DNA of 60,000 nt from Lingula anatina. Taxonomy: Eukaryota > Brachiopoda > Lingulata > Lingulida > Lingulidae. The first letter of the stretch is position 1. Each line of letters begins with the position of its first letter. This document shows, piece by piece, positions 44,101-56,165 of this stretch. The stretch covers positions 1,327,679 through 1,387,678 of the forward strand of contig NW_019773847.1 of the NCBI RefSeq assembly GCF_001039355.2, given 5' to 3'. The notes beneath the pieces are model-generated. The model had not been told where the DNA came from and ran no database searches. It saw only the letters and a program-made list of their open reading frames with translations. Made by a program: the position numbers and the translations under genes.

Positions 44101-47100
44101 CCCAATCTGAAAAAATATACAAGTTTACATTAAAGCTTGTCTTGTCAGCTTCGATATCTGTGTAGTCTTCAATACTTAAATTTTCGCCAATTCACTAATT
44201 AGAAAGACTGTAGTTAACAAACTGCAACAAATAATGTTAAAACAAGGTCCGCCAACAACAGCAGATCTCGACAGTTTAAATTTTCCTATGAAATACTATA
44301 ATATACCTGAAAATTGGTGATGAAATAACTTACGTTTTGGAAGTCGTAGACTCCGTTGAGGTCCATTAACTGGAAAATCGAATAACCTCTGTTGCTGTCG
44401 CCATTCTGTGTAAAAGCAAATGGTTGGTTGGCATCATCTGTAAAGGACGCCTGTTTAATTCCCTTCAGAATCTCAACTCTTTTTTGTCCAGCCGTTGTAA
44501 AATCTTCACAAGCTCCGCTGTAACGTTGCCCACAAAGCTGCACAAGAGCATTATGGATCCCAAAAGCTGCCGCATATACAGCATTAATGACGTACAGAAT
44601 GTACTGATCTTGTTTGTACGACTTAGACAGAGGGATGGGCTGGCTGGTATCAAGACATTCATTTGGATAACCGGTCTCTCCGGGTAGATTGCAGTTGAAG
44701 ATCTTTTGGTAGTACGCGTTGAACCATGGGTTACGTTGGTAATTGCTTGGGGTTTTGTCGTATAAATACCGATCGAAGTTCTGTACATCGGCTGTTTCAA
44801 TGCCAATAGAGAGAGAGCGTAAAACCTCAGATTCTACGCCTGTTATGATATCGATATCTCGGCCCATTGTATTAGTAGCAATGAAGAAAAAATTCCCCGC
44901 TGCCTCTGCGTTTGTTTTAATTGCAGACAAAAAGAATTGCAAAACGGGCCTATCAAGCATTGTCACAACTACAGTAGCATTTCTTCTGAGAAGTTTAATA
45001 GTAACATCTGCTGCAGCAACGTCTACCGTATTGGTCAGAGTTCTCTCTAAATAGAGGTGCTGGGCTACACAGATTTTGTGCTCAGGGGCAATTTTAATCA
45101 ATTCGGCAGCCATCGGTTCACCATACTCGCCACGCGAACTGACGATCTGGATATATTGGAACCCATAGCGTTTCAATATAGCAACAATTGCCCGTACTTG
45201 TTTGTCGTCTGCGGGAACCGTTCGCAAAAGATAGGGATAGGCTATTGTGTTCGATAAGTCTATAGTGCTCGCCCCATATGTTATCTGAGGGATTCCAAAC
45301 ACAGTCAAAATGTCCGCCATACGTCTTGTGCTATCACTTGCCAAACCTCCAATGTACGTGTCAATAATATTTGGGCTGATAACTTTGTTGTTCGGTCCTT
45401 GCAGCTTAAGGCTAGAACTGTGTATGTTTGCAATAAGAGTGCTAGCTCTGTTGGCACTTTCGCATGCGTCTAAGCCGATTCCACCCAGAGTGACACCATT
45501 TAGCTTATTTAGAAATAGTCCTTCTTTTTTGTTTACAGTTTCAATCGCATAATTAAACGCCTCGAGAAGTTGGAAACCGTACTTGTCATTTATGTCGCCA
45601 CAACTGAAAGGAGTTGTTCCCTTTTTGGTGACGTCAAAAATACCTTAAATAAAAATATAACATCATTATTGAACCAGTTTTCAACATATTATAAACACAC
45701 GATGGTGACTTCAATGTTAAAATCATTTATTCAGGTTGAACATACCTCCAAGCAGTATATCACCATCAATAAACGAGAACTGCTCCTGTTCTGCCGTTAC
45801 TCCAAGGCAAGTTCTCTGGCATTCACCTACACATGCAGCCTGTACGGTCTGGTAATAGGTCTTTACAGTGTTGTCCGTAATAGATATAACATCTCTGCTT
45901 ACGTCGTACGATCCAATCTGAAATACAGCGTATTTTGATAAAGTCAAGCAAACGAAATATAAATACTTAAAGACTTCTCTCATGTTCAATGTAAGTACTT
46001 TGTAACTTTGTTGAGCCATATTCAATTTCAGAACAAATCACTTCAATGTGATTATGCCTAATTGTGACAGAGACATAGTTATGACAAGTATATACTTACC
46101 TCTCTATAATATCTGTTTGTGTAACGGTAGACCTTGTATCCCTTGGTACCTTCTCTTTCTTGAAAGGAAAATATTTGCTGACTCAAGTCTCTGAACGACG
46201 TTTGCGCCATTTTTGCAACAATCTTTTCATTTACATTTGGATCTATCTTAAATGCTTCGCAAACTCCTACGTAAGCTTGACCACATTTTTCTAAAAGTAC
46301 TGACTCCACGGCTTGAACGATTGAAAATACAGCATTCGTTATGTGAACTGTGTACTTGTTCTGTTCATACTGGACAAGATTTGTTATAGAGTTATACGGA
46401 ATTGCGCATGACACTCCGTACTTGAAATTATTTGGAAGGTCACATTTTGCAAGCGCTTGGTAATATTCATCCCACCATGGGTTCGAACTGTTCGATAAAC
46501 TCGGTGTTTTGGTCTGAAGATAGTTGTCAAATCCGTTTATTGAAGAAGAATCAACTTGGATAGTCATTGACCCATCTGTAATTGCCTCAACTCCCTGTAT
46601 AACATCAATGGATGTTCCCCAAGTATCGCCTCCAATAAACACCAACTCATTGTTATCGTTCGTCTGAGCAGCTTTCGCCGATAATAAATCCTTCATATAC
46701 TTTGAAGGATTGCCCAGGAACACGATCACTACCCGAGCTCTGGTAGCAAGGAGAAGACTCTGAACTATTTGTTCGGCGCCATTTTGGGGGCCTATTTCAT
46801 GGGTCGCATAGACACAGATACCGGAAACCTCTGCAGCTCTTTTAAAGGCATTCACTGCTGCTTTGGCGTACGCAGTAGCATCAGAAACAATTTGGACAGA
46901 TGTCCATCCAAAATATTCCGCCAGCTTAGCCATAGCACCAGCCTGGCGATCGTCTGCAGGAATTGTCCGATAAAGTGTTGGATATTTCATACTATTCTTA
47001 GTCTCTGTCGACGTCGCAAACGGTGAAACTTGCACCACGCCCAAAGAACCTAAAGTACCTTGGGTATCCATTGATGCCTCACTACCGCTGGTAATCCAAG

Positions 47101-50100
47101 CATGAATTACACCTGGATCCACTTTGTTCCCAGCCTTACTCAGACTAAGAGCTCCAGAGTGCACACTTGAAATTAAGTTCGTCTCCCTAACTGCGCTGTT
47201 ACAACTGTCAAAGAAAAGTAACCCGAGTGTGGCTCCACTCAATCTCGCGGGAGCTCTTTTGGAGTTAACTTCTTTTATGGCATAAGCTATTGCTTCAGCG
47301 ACTTGTATATCCATTGGATCCTCGCCAGTTTTAATGCTGCCGCACGAAAAAGGTGTGGTCCCAGGCATATGAACACCTGCAACGCCACCTATAACAATGT
47401 CACCTGGCTCATACAAGAATTGCTGGTATTGGTATAAACTCTGACATTCTGAGCATTCGTTAGTGCATTGTGAGGTGAAGTTAGGTGCACCACTGGGAAG
47501 CATGACAGCATCGACTGACAACTGTAGAATATCCGTGTTTACCATGTATTCTCCGACCTGCAAATAAAGGGCCTTCATTACCTGTGAGTTGGTACACTTG
47601 CGAACATAATCAATTAAATTAACACCAACGCGGTTATTTTGAATATCCTTAAAACATATCGCGTGCTAGGCTGTGATTTAGAACAAATGTGACTATTCAT
47701 TCGCAGAAGTTTAAAATTGCACATATCATGCAGTTTTTTATCTTTATCTTTTTTAACATGCGAAACTATTACGTATCATTATAAGTAAAGAACATTTAGA
47801 AAACAAATTAAGATATTACCTGCTGGAACCCATTCACTGTCCCTTGATAATTGTACACAATATAGTCCATATTTCCTTCTCCATCCATAAATTCAAATTG
47901 TCTGCTACTTTCGTCAGTAAATGTTGCTTCCTTAATCTTTTGTATAAGAATGTTTGACTTCTCGTTGCTATTTCTGAATCCCGAGCACACGTAGCTGTAG
48001 GAGTCGCCGCAGAAATGTTTCAGTGTCTCGTGCAGCCCACGCGCAATTGAATGGACTGCATTCATAATGCTGAAATCCCAGACACCGAACTTAAATTGGT
48101 CGGCAGAAGTTATGGGCGTGGTGCTAGGATTAGAACACTGTGGCCTACCAGAGTAACTGGGATCAAGACTGCAGTTAAAAGATTCTTGGAACCAGCTTCT
48201 AAACCAAGGGTTTGCAGTGTACCTGGTCACGTCGAGTTGCTGGAGGTAGCTAGAAAACACAGGTAAGTTATAGCGTTTCAGATCTACTGACAGTGACCCT
48301 ATGGCAGCGGCTTCCGAACCAGATATCATACTATTGTTATTTGTCCAAAATTCGGTGCCAATTATCACAAAGTCACCAATATGGTTAAGTGCTGATATAG
48401 CGCTAAAAAGATCCCTTGCGTCGGATGCGCTAGCAAATACTATCAAAACACTTGCATCAACTTTTTGTCTGAGTTTTGCCACTATTTGCTGCGCACTGCC
48501 GTCTGTACCGAATTCATATGATCCAGCGATACATATTCCTTCAGCGTTAGCAAGTTTCTTTAATTCAGACATCCCCGATCTCCCATAACTGTCAGCACCT
48601 TGCAGTGTTTGCACATACGACCAATTCATTATTTTCAAAATACGGATTATGGCTTTTGCCATTTTATCATCTGCGGGGATGGTTCTGGCAAAGTAAGGAA
48701 ACTCTGACTTGTCAGAAAGTTCAACAATTGAATCGGCATATCCTATCAATGGTTTCCGCAAATCGGTAAGAACTCTAGCCAGGGGTAGAGAAATGTTGTC
48801 GAACAAGGCCCCAGAATAAAGGTCAACAACTTTGGGATCAATGGCATGACCAGAGCTGTCGTTTAAAGTAACGAGTCCACTTTCCATGTTTGTCACCAAT
48901 GAGATGGCCACGTTTGGGTTCATACAATCGTCAAGGACGAGTCCCCCGAGAGTGACACCGCTCAGAATATTTCGAGATGCCACTTGCCGAAGTGCATATC
49001 TAAATGCTTCTATATTCTGAACAACTTCTGTGTTTAAAGCACCACAAACGGAGCCAAGAGACCCTTTCGAGTGTACAGAAGTAACCAGGCCTATCAGTAT
49101 GTCCCCTGCTATGTGCATATATTCTGGTGTCTTCTGGGTAATAACACAGTTCAAGCAGGTGCCACCGGAGCATCTTGATGTGGGGACAGACGAAAGCATA
49201 GAGTTCCTTGTCGCTCCATACATGCGTATTTCGTTTGTGCGAAGTTGAAGGGATCCATCTTTAAACTGCCCCACCTAAAGCAATATTAATTATTATCATC
49301 ATAATCACAATAACGATAATAAAATTATCAATTATTATGAAAATAGGGTAGTGTAATTGCTCAAATAAAAAGGCAGCATAATATCATGTTACGTTCGCTG
49401 TCCAGTTTTGTATTTTCTCAGAACTATTTTTGAGTTCTTTAAAGAACCAACTTGATATTCGTTAATCTGAACTGTTGTCTTTTTTTAAAACATGCCTGGT
49501 ATAGTGTTTTGAAAAAAGTCTAATCTGCTGACTTTTTTCATAGCACTATACCAGATATAGTGCTTTAGAAAAAGTCTTACCTGCTGACTTTGAAAGTTAC
49601 CAATTCTGTTATTGTAATTGAAAATGTCAATGTCAACATCAATAATATCGCCATGGTCATTATAGCGTACTCTCTGTATACCAGTAGTGAGGGACGGGAT
49701 TTTCTCCTCTGAACTGTAGGTAAAGTTCGTCTTCTTCAGGTAGTTTTCGAAGAATTCATTTGCCAACATTTGGCGCAGTTGTTCACAAACACCGTTGGCA
49801 CCGGCCCCGCATTTTGCACGCTGTGCGTTTTTCAAGGCTTTAGCATACGTAAAGATGGCGTGTATGGCGGAAAGGACTTGGGCGTCTTGTTCAAACTCTG
49901 ATCTTCTTGTCTGTTGGGAGGGAATGTTGCAAGTGGGCAAATTTCCAAATGGCGCGTTGGTCACTCCTGGCAGTTTGCACTGGTTAACAGTCATATACCA
50001 GTCTTTATAAAAAGGATTTTCACTTGATGGATTTTCTGGGTTAATGGCAACCCAGTGATCCTCAAACTCTGTAACGATAGGACCGCCTGGCTTTACTACA

Positions 50101-52165
50101 ATGGCACCCCGGGCGTAAGTTAAAGATTGAAGACCCTTCAGTGCTAGGCCGGCGCCTCCTACGACAAGCCATTGTAACTGCCCGCTGTCACTAACTCTTC
50201 CACTTCCCCCTTCCTGAAAAAGTTTTTTAACTGCCTCAGCATCTCCAACGTACACCACACCTGTTGCTCCTGTGGAAAGGGCACTGGATAACACTGACTG
50301 TAGCTCCGAGGAGTTCGAGGACGCGTCTACTGAAAGTACGGCAGTGATGCATATCTTGTTCTGATTCGCATGGTCTTTAATTGTCTCCATACCACTATTC
50401 CCATCGCTGTCCTTGGAATGAACAAGAACTACGTAGTCCCACTGCAGGCGTTTTAAAACTTGTACCGCCACCTAAAAGACATGTAAGAATGCATAAGAAA
50501 GTACTGTCCAGCAGAAATGGTTGGTTTTCTAAGAGATTAAAAGCCACCATTGTGAGTGCAAAAAAATTATTAAATGAATAATTACCTCAACCACTTTGTT
50601 GACGGATGCAGTGGACCTGAGGAAGTATGGAAAGCGAAATCTGTCGCTTAGCATAGCACCACTAGCCCCAAAAGAGACCTGAGGCACTGGAATTTGTTTC
50701 AGAAAAGTTGCAACTGGAACAGCTTCGGCACTATTGCGAGGTCCAAGTACACCTGAATATTAGACATGAAATGGTCGTGAAATAATTTTTCTTAAAGTTG
50801 TATTCACAATATCTAAGTTATTTTTCGTATAAGTTAATTTGAGGGGAAAATATGTGAAGCTGCGTGGGAGCGGGGGCGTGGCATGCGTGAGTGGCATTAA
50901 ACCTAGATGTTTACGTTATCTGTTTTTTCAAGTGGACAATACTTTTTTCTTTTATTTTATATTATCCCAAAATTACTAAGCAACAACAGCTGTTCTCACC
51001 TAATGTGATCGTGTCGTTTGATGTTTGACAGTAACGCTGTTGGGATATCGTCTGCGGAAAACTCTCTGTCACCCCATCAATTGCCAGCTCCTGCATTTGA
51101 CATGTGTCATACATGGATAACCCTAAAATTACATGTTAATAGGAATTTATGGGGAATTCATGAATTTGTTATTGCAGTAAAACATCCATTTTTCTTCATT
51201 ATGTCACACCCAAGACTGTACGCCCATCTTTATAGTCGGTACAGTATATATATTTCCGCGACAGCTGTTTTGATATAGGACTAACATGTTCAGTGTAGGC
51301 CTATACATCTATCATATATGTACAGGGGAAATGTATATGTAAAAAACAATAAACGATTAGTTGATGTGTTTTCTCGAATTAACATTTTATATAGATATTG
51401 ATTAAAAATATTTTGATATCAAAGCGAGTTATCTATCATATTTGCATGCTTTTTGTTCACCAAGTGCATGTACTTTACCTATTTTAATGCCTGGTACATA
51501 TAAATCCAAATCTTGGTTGATGAGACTCAAAGCCCATCGCATGGCTTCAAATGACTGCATACTTCCTATTGTAGATTGAGAGATAATTTGAGAAACTGTA
51601 TTCTAACTGTTATATTGAGCGATAATTTGAGAAACTATATTCTAACTGTTAGCAATTTTCATTTATAGAAAAAGCATATCCCTTTTTACCTCTTTGAAAT
51701 AAAGTCTTGTTATTTAATAGCGTGTCAGTGTAACAGACGGTGTCGATTATTTTTTAATAAAAATATTTTTAGAAATATTTAAGAATACGTATATTGACCA
51801 GCTTCTACTAAACAGTTTCCTTTTTTGTAATTCTGTAGTTGGTCTCCTATGAATAAAGTCTCCGATCAATTCGATAAGTAAGTAAGATATCAGGGAATTA
51901 TATATTGGCGGCTGTGTAGATTACCTGTTGATATGCCACCGCAGCCTGCCGTGCCAGACCCAGGGCGGTGGAAGTCCGTCATCCCGTGAAGCAGAGCACG
52001 GGCACCTGCTGTTTGAACGTCAGCCCTCCGCCCTCCGTCATTACACGTTTCTTGGACTATCGTGGATTGGCCATGGCACGGAGGAAGACACAGTATCACC
52101 ACAGCTAGATAGAGTTCATTCATTTTCAACTGAAATCGCAAGTGCATGTACATGTACTTGACCAT
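41041..52165 (-). CDS. Class C GPCR with five tandem Venus-flytrap domains
   Basis: Twelve minus-strand exons: 51925–52165, 51479–51565, 51000–51122, 50586–50752, 49581–50471, 47820–49274, 46100–47557, 45746–45917, 44334–45643, 42631–44106, 41399–42419 and 41041–41162. Every join keeps frame with GT–AG sites. From the Met at 52123 the product is 2,826 residues (2,840 from the upstream Met at 52165). Order: signal peptide (MNELYLAVVILCLPPCHG); flytrap modules 1–5 at about 30–489, 490–974, 975–1460, 1461–1954 and 1955–2446; a short linker with three Cys; a class C 7TM (about 2510–2750); a 75-residue tail. ANF-receptor/flytrap modules bind amino acids and similar ligands in metabotropic glutamate receptors, which carry one per chain. 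Five on one 7TM is highly unusual. It is probably a G-protein-coupled sensor at the plasma membrane; ligand unknown. Confidence 0.93.
41399..42419 (-). CDS. Class C seven-transmembrane exon
   Basis: One exon carries the linker (LGTWKGVFQGDLTKY, then SICPPNVKCSC and a Gln/Pro-rich stretch) and all seven helices. Landmarks: GYWGLIIAILSGLGALVTLM (TM1), CGIRRFCLGLTYAVCFSVLL (TM3, with the conserved class C Cys), LNTWRI at its cytoplasmic end, RCEPTDFYDEALIMSCIYVM (TM5 entry), WVLTTALITIGIWLIWILV (TM6) and IRKLYLL at the end of TM7. The full nine-Cys CRD of mGlu receptors is absent. Confidence 0.93.
42631..44106 (-). CDS. Venus-flytrap module 5 exon
   Basis: A single 1,476-nt exon bounded by phase-0 introns. 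It starts IGSYNDTHSLKIRSDITVSW, then a Cys cluster CGTNGCSEC, then TPYTCGPMQVESGF. Ligand-pocket-like strings are TTGTSETRA, YISQSATADALSD and HTDSEYGTGG, corresponding to the Ser/Thr and Tyr contacts of mGlu receptors. It is nearest the membrane and keeps the most complete amino-acid-binding signature of the five. Confidence 0.9.
44334..45917 (-). CDS. Venus-flytrap module 4 (two exons)
   Basis: Exons 45746–45917 and 44334–45643 together are 1,482 nt, phase 0 outside with an extra phase-1 intron inside. The unit starts IGSYDVSRDVISITDNTV, has CVGECQRTC, then TTPFSCGDINDKYGF. Pocket-region strings: QITYGASTIDLSN, LLRTVPADDKQVRAI and SSRGEYGEP. It ends DLNGVYDFQN. Confidence 0.9.
46100..47557 (-). 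CDS. Venus-flytrap module 3 exon
   Basis: A single 1,458-nt exon, phase 0–0. Starts VGEYMVNTDILQLSVDAV, with CTNECSECQ and TTPFSCGSIKTGE. Pocket strings: VSPFATSTETKN, YRTIPADDRQAGAM, and SDATAYAKA where other modules have EYG or SYG. So the module is clearly homologous but its hinge site differs. Confidence 0.9.
47820..49274 (-). CDS. Venus-flytrap module 2 exon
   Basis: A single 1,455-nt exon, phase 0–0. Starts VGQFKDGSLQLRTNEI, with CSGGTCLNC and GSLGSVCGALN. Pocket strings: IGYADSIVELSDKSEF, ARTIPADDKMAKAI and GADSYGRSGM. It ends YNYQGTVNGFQQ before the donor. Confidence 0.9.
49501..49591. repeat. Tandem duplication of an exon–intron boundary
   Basis: 49501–49536 and 49557–49591 are near copies (ATAGTG, AAAAAGTCT, CTGCTGACTTT). 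The second contains the true donor of flytrap exon 1 on the minus strand (CAG|GTAAGA); the first has CAG|ATTAGA, a dead donor copy. Confidence 0.8.
49581..52165 (-). CDS. Signal peptide and Venus-flytrap module 1 (five exons)
   Basis: Exons 51925–52165, 51479–51565, 51000–51122, 50586–50752 and 49581–50471. The mature start is QSTIVQETCNDGGRRADVQ. The module then reads GSMQSFEAMRWALSLINQD, GLSMYDTCQMQELAIDGV, GVLGPRNSAEAVPVATFL, VSFGASGAMLSDRFRFPYFL and WDYVVLVHSKDSDGNSGM. Unlike the others it is split by four introns, as in ordinary single-flytrap genes, suggesting it is the ancestral unit. The acceptor of the third exon is TTTTAG at 51125–51123; a closer AG would break the frame. Confidence 0.88.
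51575..51652. repeat. 39-bp tandem duplication
   Basis: Two copies of a unit starting ATTGAG(A/C)GATAATTTGAG at 51575–51613 and 51614–51652 differ at about three positions. It lies in the first intron of the receptor gene, beside the second exon's acceptor. Confidence 0.85.
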
Positions 52166-53024
52166 AGCAGCAGAGTCATCATCATGTTTGTATACCGCGA
52201 CTTTATTACTAACCTGTTTATGAGGTTTATTTTGATAGAACTGAAATGTGCTTTGAAGACATACATATATAAAAATTAGTGTGCTGAAACCGGCAACTTA
52301 GTAGTGATTAATGTGAACAAGACTGAAAACCGATTGGGTTGTGAAGGACACTGTGGTGCTTATGAAGTGAGCTGTCTAACACACCGACGACAACATTTTG
52401 ACGCTCCTGTCACATTCCTGTGCACATAAAATGTCAACGATTCTATTAATCCAATTTCATTCGTTTTGCTAAAAAAGGGGGGATTAATGATAATAAACAA
52501 ATAACTGACCAACTTGAAAGAGTGGAGAAACACATAAAATGAGACAGATGCGGTTACATTTCAAAAGGGCGAGGCACAGTTTACAAAAGTAATTCTTAGA
52601 CGCACCCAACGTGACGCCTTTTTCTAAATTTAGCACTTAAGTAAATAACTTCGTTGTGTTTACGCAAGGGGTTTCAAAGAGAGAATATTCAATTTAAGGA
52701 TATGTAAAAATGTCATTGTGTTCATCACGTAGGCTTTCCGTGTGCAGCTTTATACGGGAATGAACCTTGTAAAATACATCAATTTAACATATGACATTAT
52801 TTATAATAAATATATATAAGGTTAAATCAAAAGATTTCAGTCCGCTTTTTGGTATGGTAAGGTTAATGTTTTAGTGGCGCGTGTGGGATTTCCTCATCTC
52901 AGCTTTCCACTCTCTCCTTGGCCATCTCGTGTGTCCAGTTTCTGTATAGATTAACAGTAAATAGCCTGACAATAATTTATTTCGAATTCATAGTTTTCTT
53001 GAAACCTATTAAGTGTATGGTGAA

Positions 53025-53249
53025 TCATACCCAAACACTGCCGCTAGTGTTCCACCTGAGCGGGTCTTGGTATTGAATAAGAATATGACATGTTGCCCTT
53101 GTCACGTAATGTACTGGTACTTGTCTCTCGTCTATTTTAACAGAAAAAATGCCTTCTGCTATTGAACATTGAAACTGAACATGCTGTCTGTTCTGGTCGA
53201 TGTCCATAAACAGTAGCCTGCAGTCCCTTTTTAAGCATTTGGCAGACAC
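53025..53249 (-). pseudogene. Isolated exon-like frame, possible immunoglobulin-type fragment
   Basis: The minus-strand frame contains RLLFMDIDQNRQHVQFQCSI, whose hydrophobic/Cys pattern resembles the F strand of an Ig-like domain, followed by VKIDERQVPVHYVTRATCHI. No partner exons, start or splice context are convincing. It may be an orphan exon, a decayed gene or chance. Confidence 0.22.
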
Positions 53250-55775
53250 GTATTATTATACTTATAGATAACGTATTGGTCCGTCTGCTGTTTTCAAATC
53301 TCAGGTCTGACAGCCTGTTTGTCTCAAACTACATTGTTTCGCAAACAATCTCTCTTTTATTGAAACTAACTGTTCAAAAAGGGCGCAGGTGGAAAACACC
53401 ACCCCTTTTCCTGAGACCTGCTAGGCCTATGCATTGTATACTGGGGTTTGACCTACGTCAACTACTGGTAACTTCACTATCTAACACAACATCCAGTTTC
53501 TATGCCCCTTGGCTCCATCGCCTCCTTTGAAGGAATCCACTTATGCTACAGTCTGAGAAATATGCTACTAGGTAAAGATGCTAGTCAGCACACGCTCATA
53601 AGCAATATCCAAACAACATACAGTATAACACCAGATAGACAAGGCTTACAGGGTGGGAGTGAGGGGTGTGGCGTTTTGGGGCAGGGATGGCGATGGAATG
53701 GTGAATGGTCATGTAACATGACAACAAAGCTATAACATAAGACAGTCATGAACAGTCCAGAGAATTTAAGGGAGAAAATGATTGAAGTTGTTGAATATAA
53801 TATAGGATATGGCTGCACACTATATGCGTGACCTTTTGTTGTTTGTCTCGACCCGTTTTTACTGGTGTCACATTACGCAGGTAAAACTCCTACTATAATA
53901 ACAGTGCCCGCGATGTGTTGATCTACTCACCTGTATTCAAACCTTTAGAAGGTCATCTGTTCAAGATATGACAAATCTTCTTTAACCCTCCAGATATTTC
54001 ACAAATACATTTAATTGCAGATTTCCATTTTTGTCAATGTCTCTGTCACTGTGACTGACAGTGCTACCGTGTATCCAGTAGCACCTCTTCCTTAACTCCT
54101 GAAAGGGGCTTAGGCCTACTACTAGCACAACTCCAACAATGCTAACAGCGTGCTTACAGTTCACGAATTAGCATATATGCGTTCACCTTATGGGAAACTT
54201 GCCTGACAGGTTTGTGAACGATACCCTACACGCGCATCTATTAAAAGGCTCGACAATTCCAATAGTATAGATTTATGGGAGCTTAATGGAAATTTAAAGG
54301 AACTTGTCATTGGAATGTGACTGCTGTCGTTCTTTTAGCAGTATTTCATTTTTTTGTATAATCAATCTCGTATTTGTTATCTCTTTGTTGCACAGGTGAT
54401 AACTTTATATTTGAAAAGTATAATTTATTAGTCAAAGATCTTTTGTTTTAAAACAGACGGAAGCTATTTAAGTCTTGATAAATGGGAAGGTATGAAAAAT
54501 ATAAGAAAAATCCAGTTGGTTAAATATAGACGTATATCTTACAGATTGCGGTGCAACCCTTTGTTTGCTTGCAAAATTAGGTGGTGGGGTGACGGCAGGG
54601 AAAACTTGAAAGTGTAGAAAACGCTTCCAGTATCAGTTAAGATAAAAGATCGAAGGAGGGGAGAGGGGGCACGAACCCTTGTGAACCCCTTCAAAAACCA
54701 ATCACAGTCTTCTTTTTTTGAAGATACTGACAAATTTAATACCTTCTCCCACTATCTTTTCGAAGCCTTAGGTTTGAACAGGTCGTAAGCATATTAGCCC
54801 GTACTCAGAGGGGGCTTGGAGGGCTCGAAAAGACTTCACTTATGACCGGAATAGGTAGCCTACATGTACGCTCTAAATTGAAATTTGATCCAGGTGTCTT
54901 TTCTCAAGTTCGGTCTCTAAGAAAGCGAAATTGTCTACTTTGTCGGTAAAAGGCCTTCTAAAATTGATGGCTTGAGACCTGATGAGATAGCTAGACCACA
55001 ACTGCCATGTAAAAAAAATTACGCCTTTCAGCAAACCGGTACCTTTTCGATTCAGCATAGGCCCTTATTGGCTTACATGCTATAGGATGTAATATTTGTC
55101 ATGAAATACAGCTTTTAAAAGATATTTTTTAAATGTTTAGGTAAGAAAAAGGTTGAAACATCATAACTTCATAAAGAAACCTTTTATTCATAAAAAAAAT
55201 TGTCTGTGCTTATCTATAAAGTCATAAATTATAATATAAAGGAACACAACGTTTACACTGGAACAGGTGCATACATGTAGGCCTACACATCTATTGCAAC
55301 TGCCATTTGTTGAGGGAAAAAGAAACAGCAAAAGACAAAAACTTAACAGGAAATAATAACAGTCAAAATATTTATACAGTAACAAACTGCGTTGCAATTA
55401 AATCTGCATAAAAAATCGCCTACTGTAGCCTACATGAATGAATTAAACCCACTCTAGGCCCTACTGGCACTAGGTTCCCTCCGTTTGATCGTCCCTATAT
55501 CATATATATATAGGCCTATAGTACATGTACATAGTAGGCCTATATGCTTCCGCTGAACCCCCTCCCCCACCACTACGGTGAAAGTGTGGATTTTATGCCG
55601 AAAAGGGGCAAGAGGACCTTGAATTCAGTGGACAGTGGAAACACATCTATAGGCTACGTATCTACTACTAGAGTGGAAACGGAAGAGGAATACGTAAAGA
55701 ATGGAGGATGTGCTCGGTGTCTTCTGATACTCAGGGTGGGTGTAATGCAGCACCGCTCCTTTTACCCCTAGTCCA

Positions 55776-56077
55776 AATGCGGATTTAGAAGGGTTGTCAG
55801 GGGGGTCCTGACCCCCCCCCCCCCTTGGGTTTCTGAAAAAAATAATCACACTAATATTCCCCTCTGGGAATACGAATTGTGACTAGCTGCTTTATAGGTC
55901 TTAACTGTTCCAAATGGCATCGTTTGCCCACCAAAACACCAAAATATTTTGGAGCCCTTCAGCGGGCCCCGAACTTCACCACAAGGGGGCCGAGGGTCGG
56001 CTCCGTATTCGATGCCTGTCATACCTAAAAATCGCACCCCCCCCCCCCCCCTTCAAATAATTCTGGATCCGGCCCTG
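55776..56077 (+). mobile_element. Complete hAT-like MITE with perfect 8-bp target duplication
   Basis: This 302-bp element has CTAGTCCA directly repeated at 55768–55775 and 56078–56085. The left end reads AATGCGGATTTAG and the right end CTGGATCCGGCCCTG, an inverted pair. It has a C-run of about 14 near each end and no reading frame for a transposase. It belongs to the family seen at 528, 21163, 21801 and 10181. Confidence 0.85.
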
Positions 56078-56165
56078 CTAGTCCATTGAAATCACTCCAT
56101 ATTAGGAAAAGGTGGCATTCCACAGGCTTCGTTTATTGTTCGAGGCAAAAAGTGCAGTGTAGAAC

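Noticed and set aside
48301-48588. Plus-strand frames opposite the flytrap exons
   Set aside because: Antisense shadows of long minus-strand exons with clear domain homology.
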